Shown: piece by piece, positions 1 to 8,038 of the stretch
Position numbering within the stretch: position 1 is the stretch's first letter
How the letters are laid out: each line of letters begins with the position of its first letter
Assembly (NCBI RefSeq): GCF_014298075.1
Contig: NZ_CP060418.1
Span: 558,001 to 622,000 of the forward strand
DNA length: 64,000 bases
From: Enterobacter sp. JUb54
Lineage (GTDB): Bacteria > Pseudomonadota > Gammaproteobacteria > Enterobacterales > Enterobacteriaceae
Direction of reading: 5' to 3'
Translations under genes and position numbers: made by a program
Notes under the pieces: model-generated
Databases searched by the model: none
The model's input: only the letters and a program-made list of their open reading frames with translations
What the model was told of the DNA's origin: nothing

Positions 1-1650
1 AGCTTTATCCGTAAGGACGCGGGGCGTAAGGCAACCGTGGCGAGTTTGATTCATATTTTACGTCAGCTCGACGGGGAACTCGATACGATGACCCCGGCAC
101 AGATCAAGCTCGTATTACGCGACATGAGCGAGCTTGACGGACCGATGACGTCGATTGCCTCCACCTCGCTGGTGCAGGGGATCGACGTGGTTAACGAGAC
201 CCACGACAAGATACAGAATCTGTATTTTATCTACTCTATTATCTCCGTCCTGCTGATCACCACCTGTATTACCTTGGGCCTGTTGATGTTGCGTCAGAAT
301 AACAACCTGCGCCGCGCCCATGTCAGAATGAAACTGCTGGCCGACGATCTGCAGTCATCGAAAGAGAAGCTACAGGTGCAGAACCGCCGGCTGCAGTACG
401 ATGCCTATCATGACTCATTAACCGGAATGCCAAACCGGCTCTCCTTCTGGCAAAAACTGCAAGAGGTCGTTAATCAGGTCAGGCCTTACAACGGCTCGGC
501 GGTGATCATGCTGTTCGATCTCGATAACTTTAAAGATGTGAACGATACGCTGGGACACGATTCCGGCGATAAGCTGCTGCAGGAACTGGCCAGTCGACTC
601 TCCTTTTTCCGTAAAACCTCGGAAACGCTGTATCGCCTGGGAGGGGATGAGTTTGCGCTGATCTCCAGCGATCTGAGCGAAGAGATGGCGCTGGATCGCG
701 CCCAGGTCATTCGTGAGAAAATCACCCAGCCTTATCAAATTTATGATTCGCTGATCAATATTGATGCCTGTATCGGCGTGGTACTTTCTGAGCGGGAAAC
801 CCGTACCGATTATCTGTATAAGTGTGCCGATCTTGCGTTATATGAAGCCAAGAAGGAGGGGAGCGGCACGATCAAAATCTTCCGCCCTGACATGTTGCAA
901 CGTCTCCAGGAGAATAAGTCCTTTGAGGATGATCTGCTGCAGGCTCTCGATAATGGTGAGTTCCGGGTCTATTACCAGCCGATAGCCGATACGGTCAACG
1001 GCGAAATTTATGGCTACGAGGCGCTGGTGCGCTGGTTCCATCCTGTGCGTGGCGTGGTGCCGCCCACCACCTTTATTCCGATTGCCGAGAAGACCGGGAT
1101 GATCAATGCGCTCGGGGAGTGGGTATTGAGTACCGCCTGCGAGGAGGCCGCGAGGTGGTCGTCTCCGATGAAGGTCTCGGTTAACGTGTCGCCCATTCAG
1201 TTAATTAACAGCTCGCTGACCGACGTGGTTATCTCGGTCCTCAAGCGCACAGGGCTGGATCCGCACCGTCTGGACCTCGAAATTACCGAGTCGGATATAT
1301 TCAATGAAAATACCCGTTCTTTAGAGATCCTCAGCCAGCTGCGCGAGCTTGGCATCCAGATTTCTATTGATGATTTTGGTACCGGTTACTCGTCATTGTC
1401 GCGCTTGAGCTATTTCCCGTTCGACAAAATCAAAATCGACCGCTCATTTGTGGTGAATATTCCAATGCAGAAAGATGACCTGGATATCGTCCGGTTGATT
1501 ATCAGCATGGGGAAAAGCCTACATATGCGCATCGTCGCCGAAGGTGTCGAAACCGAAGAGCAGCTACATTCCTTGCAGCAGCTTGGTTGCGACCTGGTTC
1601 AGGGTTATCTGATTGGTAAACCCGGCCCGCTGAATACCCCGGATAAATAA
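1..1650 (+). CDS. GGDEF-EAL cyclic-di-GMP enzyme, 5' end missing
   Basis: The reading frame is open from base 1, so the gene begins left of the window; the GTG at 37 is only the first possible internal start. What remains has the end of a sensor region, one membrane helix (about 225-290), a short coiled linker, a GGDEF domain and a C-terminal EAL domain. The GGDEF signature is exact (codons at 640-654), but the position expected for the RxxD inhibitory site reads KTSE, so feedback inhibition looks lost. The EAL domain keeps EALVRW (1018 on), DDFGTGYSS, KIDRSF and EGVE, so phosphodiesterase activity is expected. Net activity (synthesis or breakdown of c-di-GMP) cannot be read from sequence. 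No E. coli gene name is assigned. Confidence 0.9.
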   Translation, partial: SFIRKDAGRKATVASLIHILRQLDGELDTMTPAQIKLVLRDMSELDGPMTSIASTSLVQGIDVVNETHDKIQNLYFIYSIISVLLITTCITLGLLMLRQNNNLRRAHVRMKLLADDLQSSKEKLQVQNRRLQYDAYHDSLTGMPNRLSFWQKLQEVVNQVRPYNGSAVIMLFDLDNFKDVNDTLGHDSGDKLLQELASRLSFFRKTSETLYRLGGDEFALISSDLSEEMALDRAQVIREKITQPYQIYDSLINIDACIGVVLSERETRTDYLYKCADLALYEAKKEGSGTIKIFRPDMLQRLQENKSFEDDLLQALDNGEFRVYYQPIADTVNGEIYGYEALVRWFHPVRGVVPPTTFIPIAEKTGMINALGEWVLSTACEEAARWSSPMKVSVNVSPIQLINSSLTDVVISVLKRTGLDPHRLDLEITESDIFNENTRSLEILSQLRELGIQISIDDFGTGYSSLSRLSYFPFDKIKIDRSFVVNIPMQKDDLDIVRLIISMGKSLHMRIVAEGVETEEQLHSLQQLGCDLVQGYLIGKPGPLNTPDK

Positions 1651-1717
1651 TGACCTCTGGTGATCTGGCGCGGGTCTGAATAATCAGTTCAGGAGAGTTG
1701 GCTGATTGCGGAAAGCA

Positions 1718-1747
1718 AAAAGCCCGCTCAGGTTACCCTGAGCGGGC
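1718..1747 (-). terminator. Terminator of the first tRNA-Asn
   Basis: A 10-bp GC-rich stem (1722-1731 with 1738-1747) with a 6-base loop lies just past the 3' end of the minus-strand tRNA and is followed on that strand by a run of T. It also faces the end of the upstream GGDEF-EAL gene. Confidence 0.8.
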
Positions 1748-1757
1748 TTCTTAAATT

Positions 1758-1833
1758 TGGCTCCTCTGACTGGACTCGAACCAGTGACATACGGATTAAC
1801 AGTCCGCCGTTCTACCGACTGAACTACAGAGGA
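1758..1833 (-). tRNA. tRNA-Asn (GTT), copy 1
   Basis: The 76-base gene has an encoded CCA end, an anticodon arm with GTT, and intact D and T arms. It is identical to the three other copies in this window (3591, 7634, 17148). The 17 bases covering its 3' end read CCAGTCAGAGGAGCCAA, which matches the attachment core I remember for ICEKp/HPI-type elements in Klebsiella. No integrase or element follows it here. Confidence 0.97.
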
Positions 1834-1849
1834 ATCGGTGTGGAGTCGT

Positions 1850-1877
1850 ATCTTAGCGGCGAAAAAAATTTTGTCAA
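1850..1877 (-). promoter_or_regulatory. Promoter of tRNA-Asn copy 1
   Basis: On the minus strand, TTGACA (1872-1877) and TAAGAT (1850-1855) are separated by 16 bases, just upstream of the tRNA. The layout matches the promoters of the other three copies. Confidence 0.75.
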
Positions 1878-2027
1878 ACATCTAATTGCCCCCTCAGAAC
1901 CAACTGGCGGTTCCATCAACAATTTGTTGCTATTACCGACGATTAATAAGGAAAAATGTTTTGCAGGAACGGCCATTCTCCATCATCATTTGAAATGTAG
2001 TTTCAACTTTTCTCACTAAGGTCTCCC

Positions 2028-3464
2028 TTGAACGCCACCTCCGCAGTGCGCCAGGTCTTTGAACGAACAACCTGGTTCAAAAAACGTAAGAGTTACCGTG
2101 TGCTGTACTGGCGCGAAATCAGCCCCCTTGCTGTGCCTATTTTCCTCGAAAATACCTGTGTTTTATTGATGGGCGTGCTGAGCACATTCCTGGTCAGCTG
2201 GCTGGGAAAAGAGGCGATGGCCGGCGTCGGTCTGGCCGATAGCTTCAATATGGTGATCATGTCGTTCTTTGCCGCCATTGACCTTGGGACCACGGTGGTG
2301 GTGGCCTTTAGCCTGGGCAAACGTGACCGGCGACGGGCAAGAGCGGCGGCCCGACAGTCGCTGGCGATCATGACGCTGTTCTCAATCCTGCTGGCGGTGG
2401 TGATCCATGCCTTTGGGAAGGAGATCATCGACGTGGTTGCCGGTGAGGCCTCGGAAGAGGTGAAGGCGATGGCGTTGACCTACCTTGAGCTGACGGTGCT
2501 GAGCTATCCGGCGGCGGCCATCGCGCTGATCGGCAGCGGGGCGCTGCGCGGTGCAGGCAACACGAAAATTCCGCTGCTGATCAATGGCGGGATGAACATT
2601 CTCAACATCATTATCAGCAGTATCCTGATTTACGGTATTTTTTCCTGGCCGGGCCTGGGGTTTGTTGGCGCCGGTCTGGGGCTGACGATTGCCCGCTATA
2701 TTGGCGCGGTGGCGATTATCTGGGTGCTGGCGATTGGCTTTAACCCGGCGCTGCGTATTTCGATCAAAAGTTATTTCCAGCCCTTCAACTTTGCGATTAT
2801 CTGGGAAGTGATGGGCATCGGTATTCCGGCCAGCATCGAGTCCGTACTCTTCAACAGCGGCAAACTGCTGACGCAAATGTTTGTCGCCGGAATGGGGACT
2901 AACGTTATCGCTGGTAACTTTATTGCCTTTTCCGTCGCCGCGCTGATTAACCTGCCGGGTAACGCACTGGGGTCCGCCTCGACGATCATTACCGGTAAAC
3001 GGTTAGGTAAAGGACAAATAGGACAGGCGGAGCGCCAGGCGTGGCACGTGTTCTGGCTATCGACGGTGGTGCTCACGGTTATTGCGTGGGGGACGGCGCC
3101 GTTTGCTAATCTGATCGCCTCGTTCTACACCAGCGAAGAAGACGTCAAAGTCGTGGTTAAAGAGCTGCTCTGGCTGAACGCCTTCTTTATGCCTATCTGG
3201 GCGACCTCGTGGATTTTACCTTGCGCATTTAAAGGTGCGCGCGATGTGCGCTATACCATGTGGGTATCGATGCTGGGAATGTGGGGCTGTCGCGTGGTGG
3301 CGGGCTATACCCTGGGGATTGTGCTGGGGATGGGGGTCATCGGGGTCTGGCTGGGCATGGTGCTCGACTGGGCGGTACGCGGCGTGCTGTTCTATGGCCG
3401 TATGGTGAGCGGGCGTTGGCTGTGGAAATATCCGCGGGTCAAAACTCAAGTGGACGAAACATAA
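2028..3464 (+). CDS. yeeO: MATE-family efflux protein YeeO
   Basis: This inner-membrane MATE transporter has about 12 hydrophobic helices and is very close to E. coli YeeO, reported to export flavins (FMN/FAD) and dipeptides by cation antiport. The family pattern of two homologous six-helix halves is visible, with the conserved GSGALRGAGNTKIP stretch near residue 170. The start used is TTG at 2028, preceded by AAGG at 2018-2021. The product is then 478 residues and begins where the similarity to E. coli YeeO begins; the annotated E. coli N-terminal extension is not present. As in E. coli, the gene lies between two tRNA-Asn genes. Confidence 0.92.
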   Translation: MNATSAVRQVFERTTWFKKRKSYRVLYWREISPLAVPIFLENTCVLLMGVLSTFLVSWLGKEAMAGVGLADSFNMVIMSFFAAIDLGTTVVVAFSLGKRDRRRARAAARQSLAIMTLFSILLAVVIHAFGKEIIDVVAGEASEEVKAMALTYLELTVLSYPAAAIALIGSGALRGAGNTKIPLLINGGMNILNIIISSILIYGIFSWPGLGFVGAGLGLTIARYIGAVAIIWVLAIGFNPALRISIKSYFQPFNFAIIWEVMGIGIPASIESVLFNSGKLLTQMFVAGMGTNVIAGNFIAFSVAALINLPGNALGSASTIITGKRLGKGQIGQAERQAWHVFWLSTVVLTVIAWGTAPFANLIASFYTSEEDVKVVVKELLWLNAFFMPIWATSWILPCAFKGARDVRYTMWVSMLGMWGCRVVAGYTLGIVLGMGVIGVWLGMVLDWAVRGVLFYGRMVSGRWLWKYPRVKTQVDET

Positions 3465-3543
3465 CCACTTTTCAGTAAAAACGGCAATATTTGTGCAAAG
3501 TGGAGAATAAATCGGCAAACGGTGTGAATTATGAAAACAGCCT

Positions 3544-3572
3544 TTGACAAGGGCATCCACCGCCGTTAATAT
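3544..3572 (+). promoter_or_regulatory. Promoter of tRNA-Asn copy 2
   Basis: A perfect TTGACA (3544-3549) is separated by 17 bases from TAATAT (3567-3572), about 20 bases before the tRNA. This is a near-consensus sigma-70 promoter as expected for a stable RNA. Confidence 0.85.
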
Positions 3573-3590
3573 TCGCCCCGTTCACACGAT

Positions 3591-3666
3591 TCCTCTGTAG
3601 TTCAGTCGGTAGAACGGCGGACTGTTAATCCGTATGTCACTGGTTCGAGTCCAGTCAGAGGAGCCA
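3591..3666 (+). tRNA. tRNA-Asn (GTT), copy 2
   Basis: Identical 76-base tRNA-Asn on the plus strand with encoded CCA and anticodon GTT. The base after CCA is T rather than A, so the 17-base core at its 3' end differs in the last position from copies 1 and 4. In E. coli the tRNA at this position beside yeeO is asnU or asnW. Confidence 0.97.
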
Positions 3667-3674
3667 TATTTAAG

Positions 3675-3707
3675 AAACCCGCTTAAGGAAACTTAAGCGG
3701 GTTTTTT
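3675..3707 (+). terminator. Terminator of tRNA-Asn copy 2
   Basis: A 13-bp perfect stem (3675-3687 with 3692-3704) with a GAAA loop is followed by six T. It is a strong intrinsic terminator and also faces the end of amn. Confidence 0.9.
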
Positions 3708-3783
3708 GCTTTTTGTCTTCTGGATGGTGCTGTTGTTTTCCGGTTCCCTGCGCGAAGCACGCGCAGGGTTATGGGGTATGGCG

Positions 3784-5238
3784 TTAGCGGAACGGGGGTT
3801 CGTTGAAGGTGCGCAGCTTACGAGAGTGCATGTGATCGCCCTCTGCGCGTAGTAAATCGATGGCCTTGATGCCGATTTGCAAATGTTCGGAAATGGCCCC
3901 TTCATAGAAACGGTTCGCCTGGCCGGGCAGCTTAATCTCGCCGTGCAGCGGTTTGTCTGACACGCACAGCAGTGTGCCGTACGGCACGCGGAAGCGGTAG
4001 CCCTGGGCGGCAATGGTGGCGCTTTCCATATCGATGGCGACGGCACGGCTGAGGTTAAAGCGCAGCGCCGAGGCGGAATAGCGCAACTCCCAGTTCCGAT
4101 CATCGGTCGTCACGACCGTCCCGGTACGCAGGCGCTGTTTGACCTCTTCTCCCGGCATGCCGCTAATCTGCTTGGTGGCGTCGTAAAGTGCACGCTGCAC
4201 TTCGGCAATGCTGGGTATCGGGATATCGGGCGGCAGCACCGCATCCAGCACGTGGTCATCGCGCAGGTAGGCATGCGCCAGCACGTAGTCCCCAATGGTC
4301 TGGCTTTCTCGCAGGCCGCCGCAGTGGCCAATCATCAGCCAGACGTCCGGCCGCAGGACCGCCAGGTGGTCGCAGATGTTCTTGGCGTTTGCCGGCCCGA
4401 CGCCGATATTAATCAAGGTAATTCCCTGACCATCTTTGGTGATCAGGTGCCAGGCTGGCATCTGATGCTTTTTCCATGCCAGGTCGGAAACAGCCTGCTC
4501 TGGTGCTTCGGTATCGGCGGTGATCCAGATGCCGCCGGCGCAGGAGAGGGCAATATAGGGGCTGTCGGGGTCAAGAATCTGGCTGCATCCCCAGCTGACG
4601 AACTCATCGACGTAGCGCGTGTAGTTGGTAAACAGGACGTACGGCTGGAAGTGATCGACCGGCGTGCCAGTGTAGTGACGCAGGCGCGCGAGGGAGAAAT
4701 CCACACGGCGGGCATCAAAATGGGAAAGCGGATGATGCTCGGTCGGATGGAACAGCCCGTCGGCGGTCTCATCACCGATTTGCGACAGCTCGGTGGTCGG
4801 GAAATGTCGGGTCAGGCCAGCACTCATCGAACGATCGAGCGTTAAGGCTGAACCATCGATGACATACGGATAGGGGATTTCATGCTGCGACCGCTCGACG
4901 CTGATATGCGCGCCGTAATCCTGATACAACGACGTGAGCTGCTCCAGCAGATAGGCACGAAAAAGTTTGGGATTGGTAATGGTCGTGGTGTAGCAACCGG
5001 CATGAGTGAAGCGGCCCCATGCTCGGGTTTTTAGCGCTTTATGGTCGGCGCCATCCCAGGATACGGACAGCTGTGGATAGACAAACAGTCCGTTGGCGCG
5101 CTCTTCTTCATCAGGGAGTACGCTTTGGTTGATATACTCGCCGATGGCTTTACGTAATGCATCGACCGAACGTTCATACTGCGCTTCAAGCTGGCTCAGC
5201 GCTTGCTCCGGGGTCAGACTGGCGGCCTTCTGGTTCAT
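3784..5238 (-). CDS. amn: AMP nucleosidase
   Basis: Amn hydrolyses AMP to adenine and ribose 5-phosphate, controlling adenylate level and feeding purine salvage in the cytosol. The 484-residue product has the E. coli length and is nearly identical over its whole length. The N-terminal half is the Amn-specific regulatory region; the C-terminal half is the nucleoside phosphorylase-like catalytic domain, with MIGHCGGLR near residue 308 and the AIDMESA motif near residue 414 that binds the ribose. The start ATG at 5238 is preceded by GGAG. The Gate-domain membrane protein upstream on the same strand may be functionally linked, but this is only a guess. Confidence 0.97.
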   Translation of the reverse strand: MNQKAASLTPEQALSQLEAQYERSVDALRKAIGEYINQSVLPDEEERANGLFVYPQLSVSWDGADHKALKTRAWGRFTHAGCYTTTITNPKLFRAYLLEQLTSLYQDYGAHISVERSQHEIPYPYVIDGSALTLDRSMSAGLTRHFPTTELSQIGDETADGLFHPTEHHPLSHFDARRVDFSLARLRHYTGTPVDHFQPYVLFTNYTRYVDEFVSWGCSQILDPDSPYIALSCAGGIWITADTEAPEQAVSDLAWKKHQMPAWHLITKDGQGITLINIGVGPANAKNICDHLAVLRPDVWLMIGHCGGLRESQTIGDYVLAHAYLRDDHVLDAVLPPDIPIPSIAEVQRALYDATKQISGMPGEEVKQRLRTGTVVTTDDRNWELRYSASALRFNLSRAVAIDMESATIAAQGYRFRVPYGTLLCVSDKPLHGEIKLPGQANRFYEGAISEHLQIGIKAIDLLRAEGDHMHSRKLRTFNEPPFR

Positions 5239-5360
5239 CTTCGCTCCTTATTTCAGGTCTGCTGACATGCCCGATAGTATGTCACAGACGGAAAAGTGCG
5301 AAGGGGAATTTCAGCGGCTTAGCGGCGAAAGTGATTGAATTCGATATTGTTGATGATGTT

Positions 5361-5612
5361 TTACGCAGGCGTGACGGCTTCAGCCCAGTGTTCGGTAGTG
5401 TAGGGGCGTGCTTTGATGACTTTTACGCTGTTTGCCAGGTTGCCATTAATGCAATAGCGAGCGTTTGCCAGTGGCGTGAGCTTATCGCCACACCGCAGGG
5501 GGAGATGGCAGGAATCAACCGTGGCGATTATCGCTAACTGACCACTTTGCAAGACCACACAATGCGGGCCTGCCTCGTTGGCTGACCGTACTTTTTTGAC
5601 CCACCATTCCAT
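5361..5612 (-). CDS. Hypothetical protein, 83 residues
   Basis: I do not recognise this protein. It would be soluble and 83 residues long, with three cysteines, no membrane helix and no signal peptide. A purine-rich stretch (AGAGAAAG) lies about four bases before the ATG. It lies between amn and the Gate-domain gene, on their strand, about 100 bases from each. The amino-acid mix looks like a real folded protein, not a shadow frame, and no better ORF competes for the space. It could still be a chance ORF; comparison with related genomes would settle it. Confidence 0.45.
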   Translation of the reverse strand: MEWWVKKVRSANEAGPHCVVLQSGQLAIIATVDSCHLPLRCGDKLTPLANARYCINGNLANSVKVIKARPYTTEHWAEAVTPA

Positions 5613-5717
5613 CCGACTTTCTCTGCGCTATGATTTCCCCGGCGATAATTGCCGGTTCCCTCATTTCTTACAATCGGAATAGACCATTGGTTTAGTCTGT
5701 GTTTAACCGGCCATGAA

Positions 5718-6650
5718 TCAGAATATCGTCACATGCATGATTGTCCGCACCAGAATGCCGATAATGGCGCCCGGGGCGGCAAAACGAAACAGGCGAACAA
5801 AGCGCGAGCTGATCCCCAGATAGATGCCGATACCCGGCAGGTCAAACGACTGGACCAGCAGCCCGGCGGAGGCATTGAGCTGGCTGACGGTGACTTTCCC
5901 TTGCTGAATTAATTCAGAAACGACCCCGAAATAGGCGGTGCCGCCGGCGACGCATTTCACCAGGGTTGGCAGGACGAAATTCACCGGAATGTTTAACCAC
6001 AGCAGCAGCGGCATCAGCAGTTGCTGCAGCAGTTCGATGAGGCCTGCCTCCTTCATGATGCCGACGATGGTTAGCGACAGGATCAGCATGGGGACCGCGC
6101 CAAGCGCAAGGCGAATGGCATCGGAACCGGCGTTGTTAATCACCGCGAGCATCCCCTGGCTGTTTTGCTCGCTATTCGGCAGCGCTTCAGCACGTGGATT
6201 CTCCACGATAGACAACCGGCGACCGGTGATATACCAGGTGGCTGCCGCCGCGCACAGACCGCCGACCATGGAGATGGCAATCGAGGCGGTCCAGTGCAGG
6301 CCAAAAGGGGTCAGCGGATAAAAGACGTTACCCTGTCCCATGGCGAACACCATGGCGAGGGTTGCGGCCATCTGCCGGTCTGAGACGCCGCGTTTATCCA
6401 TGATCGACAACGTGGCCAGCGGGGCGGCAAAGCTCACGAAGTTCATCTGGATCAGCGCGAAGGCGCTCATGCCGCTGAGGCCGAAAGGCTTGAGTAACGG
6501 AGCAATCCAGCGGACGATAACATCGAGCACGCCGCGCACTTCCAGGTATTTCATGATCATCAGCATCACGACCATGATGGGTAAGAGCGTATAAAGTGCG
6601 ACATCAACGGAAGATTTACCCGCCGACATAATGATGCTTATTACATCCAT
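5718..6650 (-). CDS. Gate-domain (nucleoside recognition) membrane protein
   Basis: This 310-residue integral membrane protein has about eight hydrophobic segments. Two similar halves carry the Gate/nucleoside recognition features: a Gly/Pro-rich GQGNVFYPLTPFG segment near residue 110, and a second gate segment near residue 230 (KCVAGGTAYFG). The family includes YjiH/YjiG- and SpmA/B-like proteins; substrates are mostly unproven, with nucleosides or purines suspected. The start ATG at 6650 follows AGAATAA, a weak ribosome site. Its position upstream of amn on the same strand is suggestive of purine handling, but an unknown ORF and about 480 bases separate them. Confidence 0.82.
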   Translation of the reverse strand: MDVISIIMSAGKSSVDVALYTLLPIMVVMLMIMKYLEVRGVLDVIVRWIAPLLKPFGLSGMSAFALIQMNFVSFAAPLATLSIMDKRGVSDRQMAATLAMVFAMGQGNVFYPLTPFGLHWTASIAISMVGGLCAAAATWYITGRRLSIVENPRAEALPNSEQNSQGMLAVINNAGSDAIRLALGAVPMLILSLTIVGIMKEAGLIELLQQLLMPLLLWLNIPVNFVLPTLVKCVAGGTAYFGVVSELIQQGKVTVSQLNASAGLLVQSFDLPGIGIYLGISSRFVRLFRFAAPGAIIGILVRTIMHVTIF

Positions 6651-7039
6651 TTATTCTCAGTCACCGCATTGCGCAAAGATAATGTGCCTCATCATATTCC
6701 CCACCGAAAGAAAATGATATCGCGGCTCTGGAGGCGGTTTTGCCCTCCTGCCACAGGGGTGGGCATCATCAAAACAGGCTTACCGGGCATCAAAAGCCTT
6801 GTGGCGTCTGGGCTGACGGATGAAACAAACCGCACGGGACGAGGCATTTAGTGGCCGTGCTCGGGAGGAATTGTCACAGGGGGATGCGGTAACTGTCCTG
6901 TCTGGCAATGGAGCCCGGCCGCAATACAACGGCACATTTACACCCCTTTCAATCAATGGTTGGAATGCGTTTTCCTTTTATCAATAAATGGCCATGCATT
7001 TTGTTTGGCGGGTCCCCATTATCTGCATTATTGATTTTC
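6651..7039. other. Intergenic, no gene seen
   Basis: About 390 bases separate the divergent Gate-domain gene from the toxin remnant. Short ORFs occur on the plus strand but lack ribosome binding sites and protein-like composition. The minus strand would form the leader of the Gate-domain gene. I see G-rich and C-rich segments around 6730-6770 but cannot match them to a known riboswitch. Confidence 0.5.
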
Positions 7040-7063
7040 ATCTATATAGCCTGGGATCTATAT
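7040..7063 (+). promoter_or_regulatory. Possible operator of the toxin-antitoxin pair
   Basis: The octamer ATCTATAT occurs twice (7040-7047 and 7056-7063), 16 bases apart, directly upstream of the toxin ribosome site. Repeats in this position are typical autoregulatory operators for HigA-like antitoxins. This is inferred from position and repetition only. Confidence 0.4.
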
Positions 7064-7078
7064 TGCAAGGAGGGGCCT

Positions 7079-7263
7079 GTGTGGACGATTAAGACTACGG
7101 ATCGGTTTGATATCTGGTTTAGTGAACTTGGTGCCGCTGACCGGGCCTGTGTACTGGCGTCGCTACTAAGGTCGGGAATGAAAAACGCTTTTATGACCAG
7201 ATGATCCCGGTCGCCGATCGGGAGTTCAGCGATTATTTAAATACGCCAGATGATGAGGAATAG
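7079..7263 (+). pseudogene. RelE/HigB-like toxin with internal deletion
   Basis: The gene starts at GTG 7079 behind AAGGAGGGG. Its first 30 codons (VWTIKTTDRFDIWF and on) look like the N-terminus of a RelE/HigB-family mRNA interferase. After about base 7171 the matching C-terminal part (KVGNEKRFYDQM to the stop at 7261) continues in another frame. The span encodes only about 61 residues, whereas such toxins are usually 110-120. An internal, frame-disrupting deletion of roughly 50-60 codons therefore removed the core, including the usual catalytic residues. Translation from the GTG would stop at 7204. The product should be non-toxic. Confidence 0.75.
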
Positions 7264-7267
7264 CGCG

Positions 7268-7570
7268 ATGGGCAGAACGCTCGAACAGCTTCTTGCTGAT
7301 GAAACACCGAATGTCGTGGCCGATGCACGGGCAATGGCTACGGACATCCTGCTCAATATCCACCTTGCCGAACTGCGTGAGAAAGTACAGAAAACCCAGG
7401 TAGAAATGGCGCAGGCTTTGGGGATCCGGCAACCTACGGTTGCCAGTATGGAGAAGCCGGGGCGGGATTTGAAACTGTCCACGCTCAAACGCTATGTAGA
7501 GGCGACGGGCGGCAAACTACGTCTTGACGTGGAGCTACCGGATGGTTCCCATTACGGCTTTACCCTGTAG
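7268..7570 (+). CDS. HigA-type antitoxin, helix-turn-helix protein
   Basis: The 100-residue protein carries an XRE-type helix-turn-helix (about residues 40-70, KTQVEMAQALGIRQPTVASM) and the C-terminal DVELPDG segment common in chromosomal HigA-like antitoxins. The start chosen is ATG 7268, four bases after the toxin stop and six bases behind GAGGAA; an ATG at 7250 lies inside the toxin tail and is less likely. The frame is intact although its partner toxin is broken, so it would be an orphan antitoxin or a simple repressor of its own promoter. Confidence 0.85.
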   Translation: MGRTLEQLLADETPNVVADARAMATDILLNIHLAELREKVQKTQVEMAQALGIRQPTVASMEKPGRDLKLSTLKRYVEATGGKLRLDVELPDGSHYGFTL

Positions 7571-7594
7571 TGAATTCTCCTTACTACAATGCAA

Positions 7595-7626
7595 GAAGCC
7601 CGCTTAAGTTTCCTTAAGCGGGCTTC
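7595..7626 (-). terminator. Terminator of tRNA-Asn copy 3
   Basis: A 14-bp perfect stem (7595-7608 with 7613-7626) with a four-base loop lies after the minus-strand tRNA. The T run beyond it is poor (TTGCATTG). It also sits just past the antitoxin stop and could serve both strands. Confidence 0.75.
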
Positions 7627-7633
7627 TCTAATA

Positions 7634-7709
7634 TGGCTCCTCTGACTGGACTCGAACCAGTGACATACGGATTAACAGTCCGCCGTTCTACCGACTGAAC
7701 TACAGAGGA
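7634..7709 (-). tRNA. tRNA-Asn (GTT), copy 3
   Basis: Identical 76-base tRNA-Asn on the minus strand with encoded CCA. It is followed by TATTA, so the 17-base integration core carries a mismatch at its last base as in copy 2. The damaged toxin-antitoxin pair sits directly downstream of its 3' end, where integrated elements would enter. Confidence 0.97.
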
Positions 7710-7727
7710 ATCGTGTGAACGGGGCGC

Positions 7728-7756
7728 ATATTAACGGCGACGGATGGCCTTGTCAA
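7728..7756 (-). promoter_or_regulatory. Promoter of tRNA-Asn copy 3
   Basis: On the minus strand TTGACA (7751-7756) and TAATAT (7728-7733) are separated by 17 bases, almost the same as the promoter of copy 2. Confidence 0.8.
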
Positions 7757-7832
7757 AGTCTGATTCATCAAAATGTGTTTGATTGCTGACAATTTCAGCG
7801 ACCGGCCACTTTTGCGCTTTTTTTCGACATTG

Positions 7833-7849
7833 TGCACCACGGTAGTGCA
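7833..7849 (+). promoter_or_regulatory. NtrC binding site upstream of nac
   Basis: TGCACCACGGTAGTGCA is a near-perfect 17-bp NtrC palindrome (consensus TGCACC-N4-GGTGCA form). Its centre is about 150 bases before the start predicted from the sigma-54 promoter, a normal enhancer distance. Confidence 0.85.
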
Positions 7850-7965
7850 CATATACCCCGAATGGGGCATAGCCTAAACTGCTTACCGGGCAAATAAATC
7901 GTCCGTTGCTATCAGAATCCCTTATTACGCCGCGAATGGCGGCCTTTGCATCGATCTGAAAAAAC

Positions 7966-7981
7966 TGGCAAGCAAATTGCA
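7966..7981 (+). promoter_or_regulatory. Sigma-54 promoter of nac
   Basis: TGGCAAGCAAATTGCA has the invariant GG (7967-7968) and GC (7979-7980) with exactly ten bases between, the -24/-12 signature of RpoN. With the upstream NtrC site this gives nitrogen-limitation control of nac. Confidence 0.88.
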
Positions 7982-8038
7982 AAACCTTCTGTATCTAAAT
8001 TGCCAGCGTTGGTACTGGCTTTCCTTACAGGAGGCAAA

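Noticed and set aside
6651..7039. Possible riboswitch in the leader of the Gate-domain gene
   Set aside because: No match to purine, PreQ1 or other motifs I can recognise; only generic GC-rich pairing.
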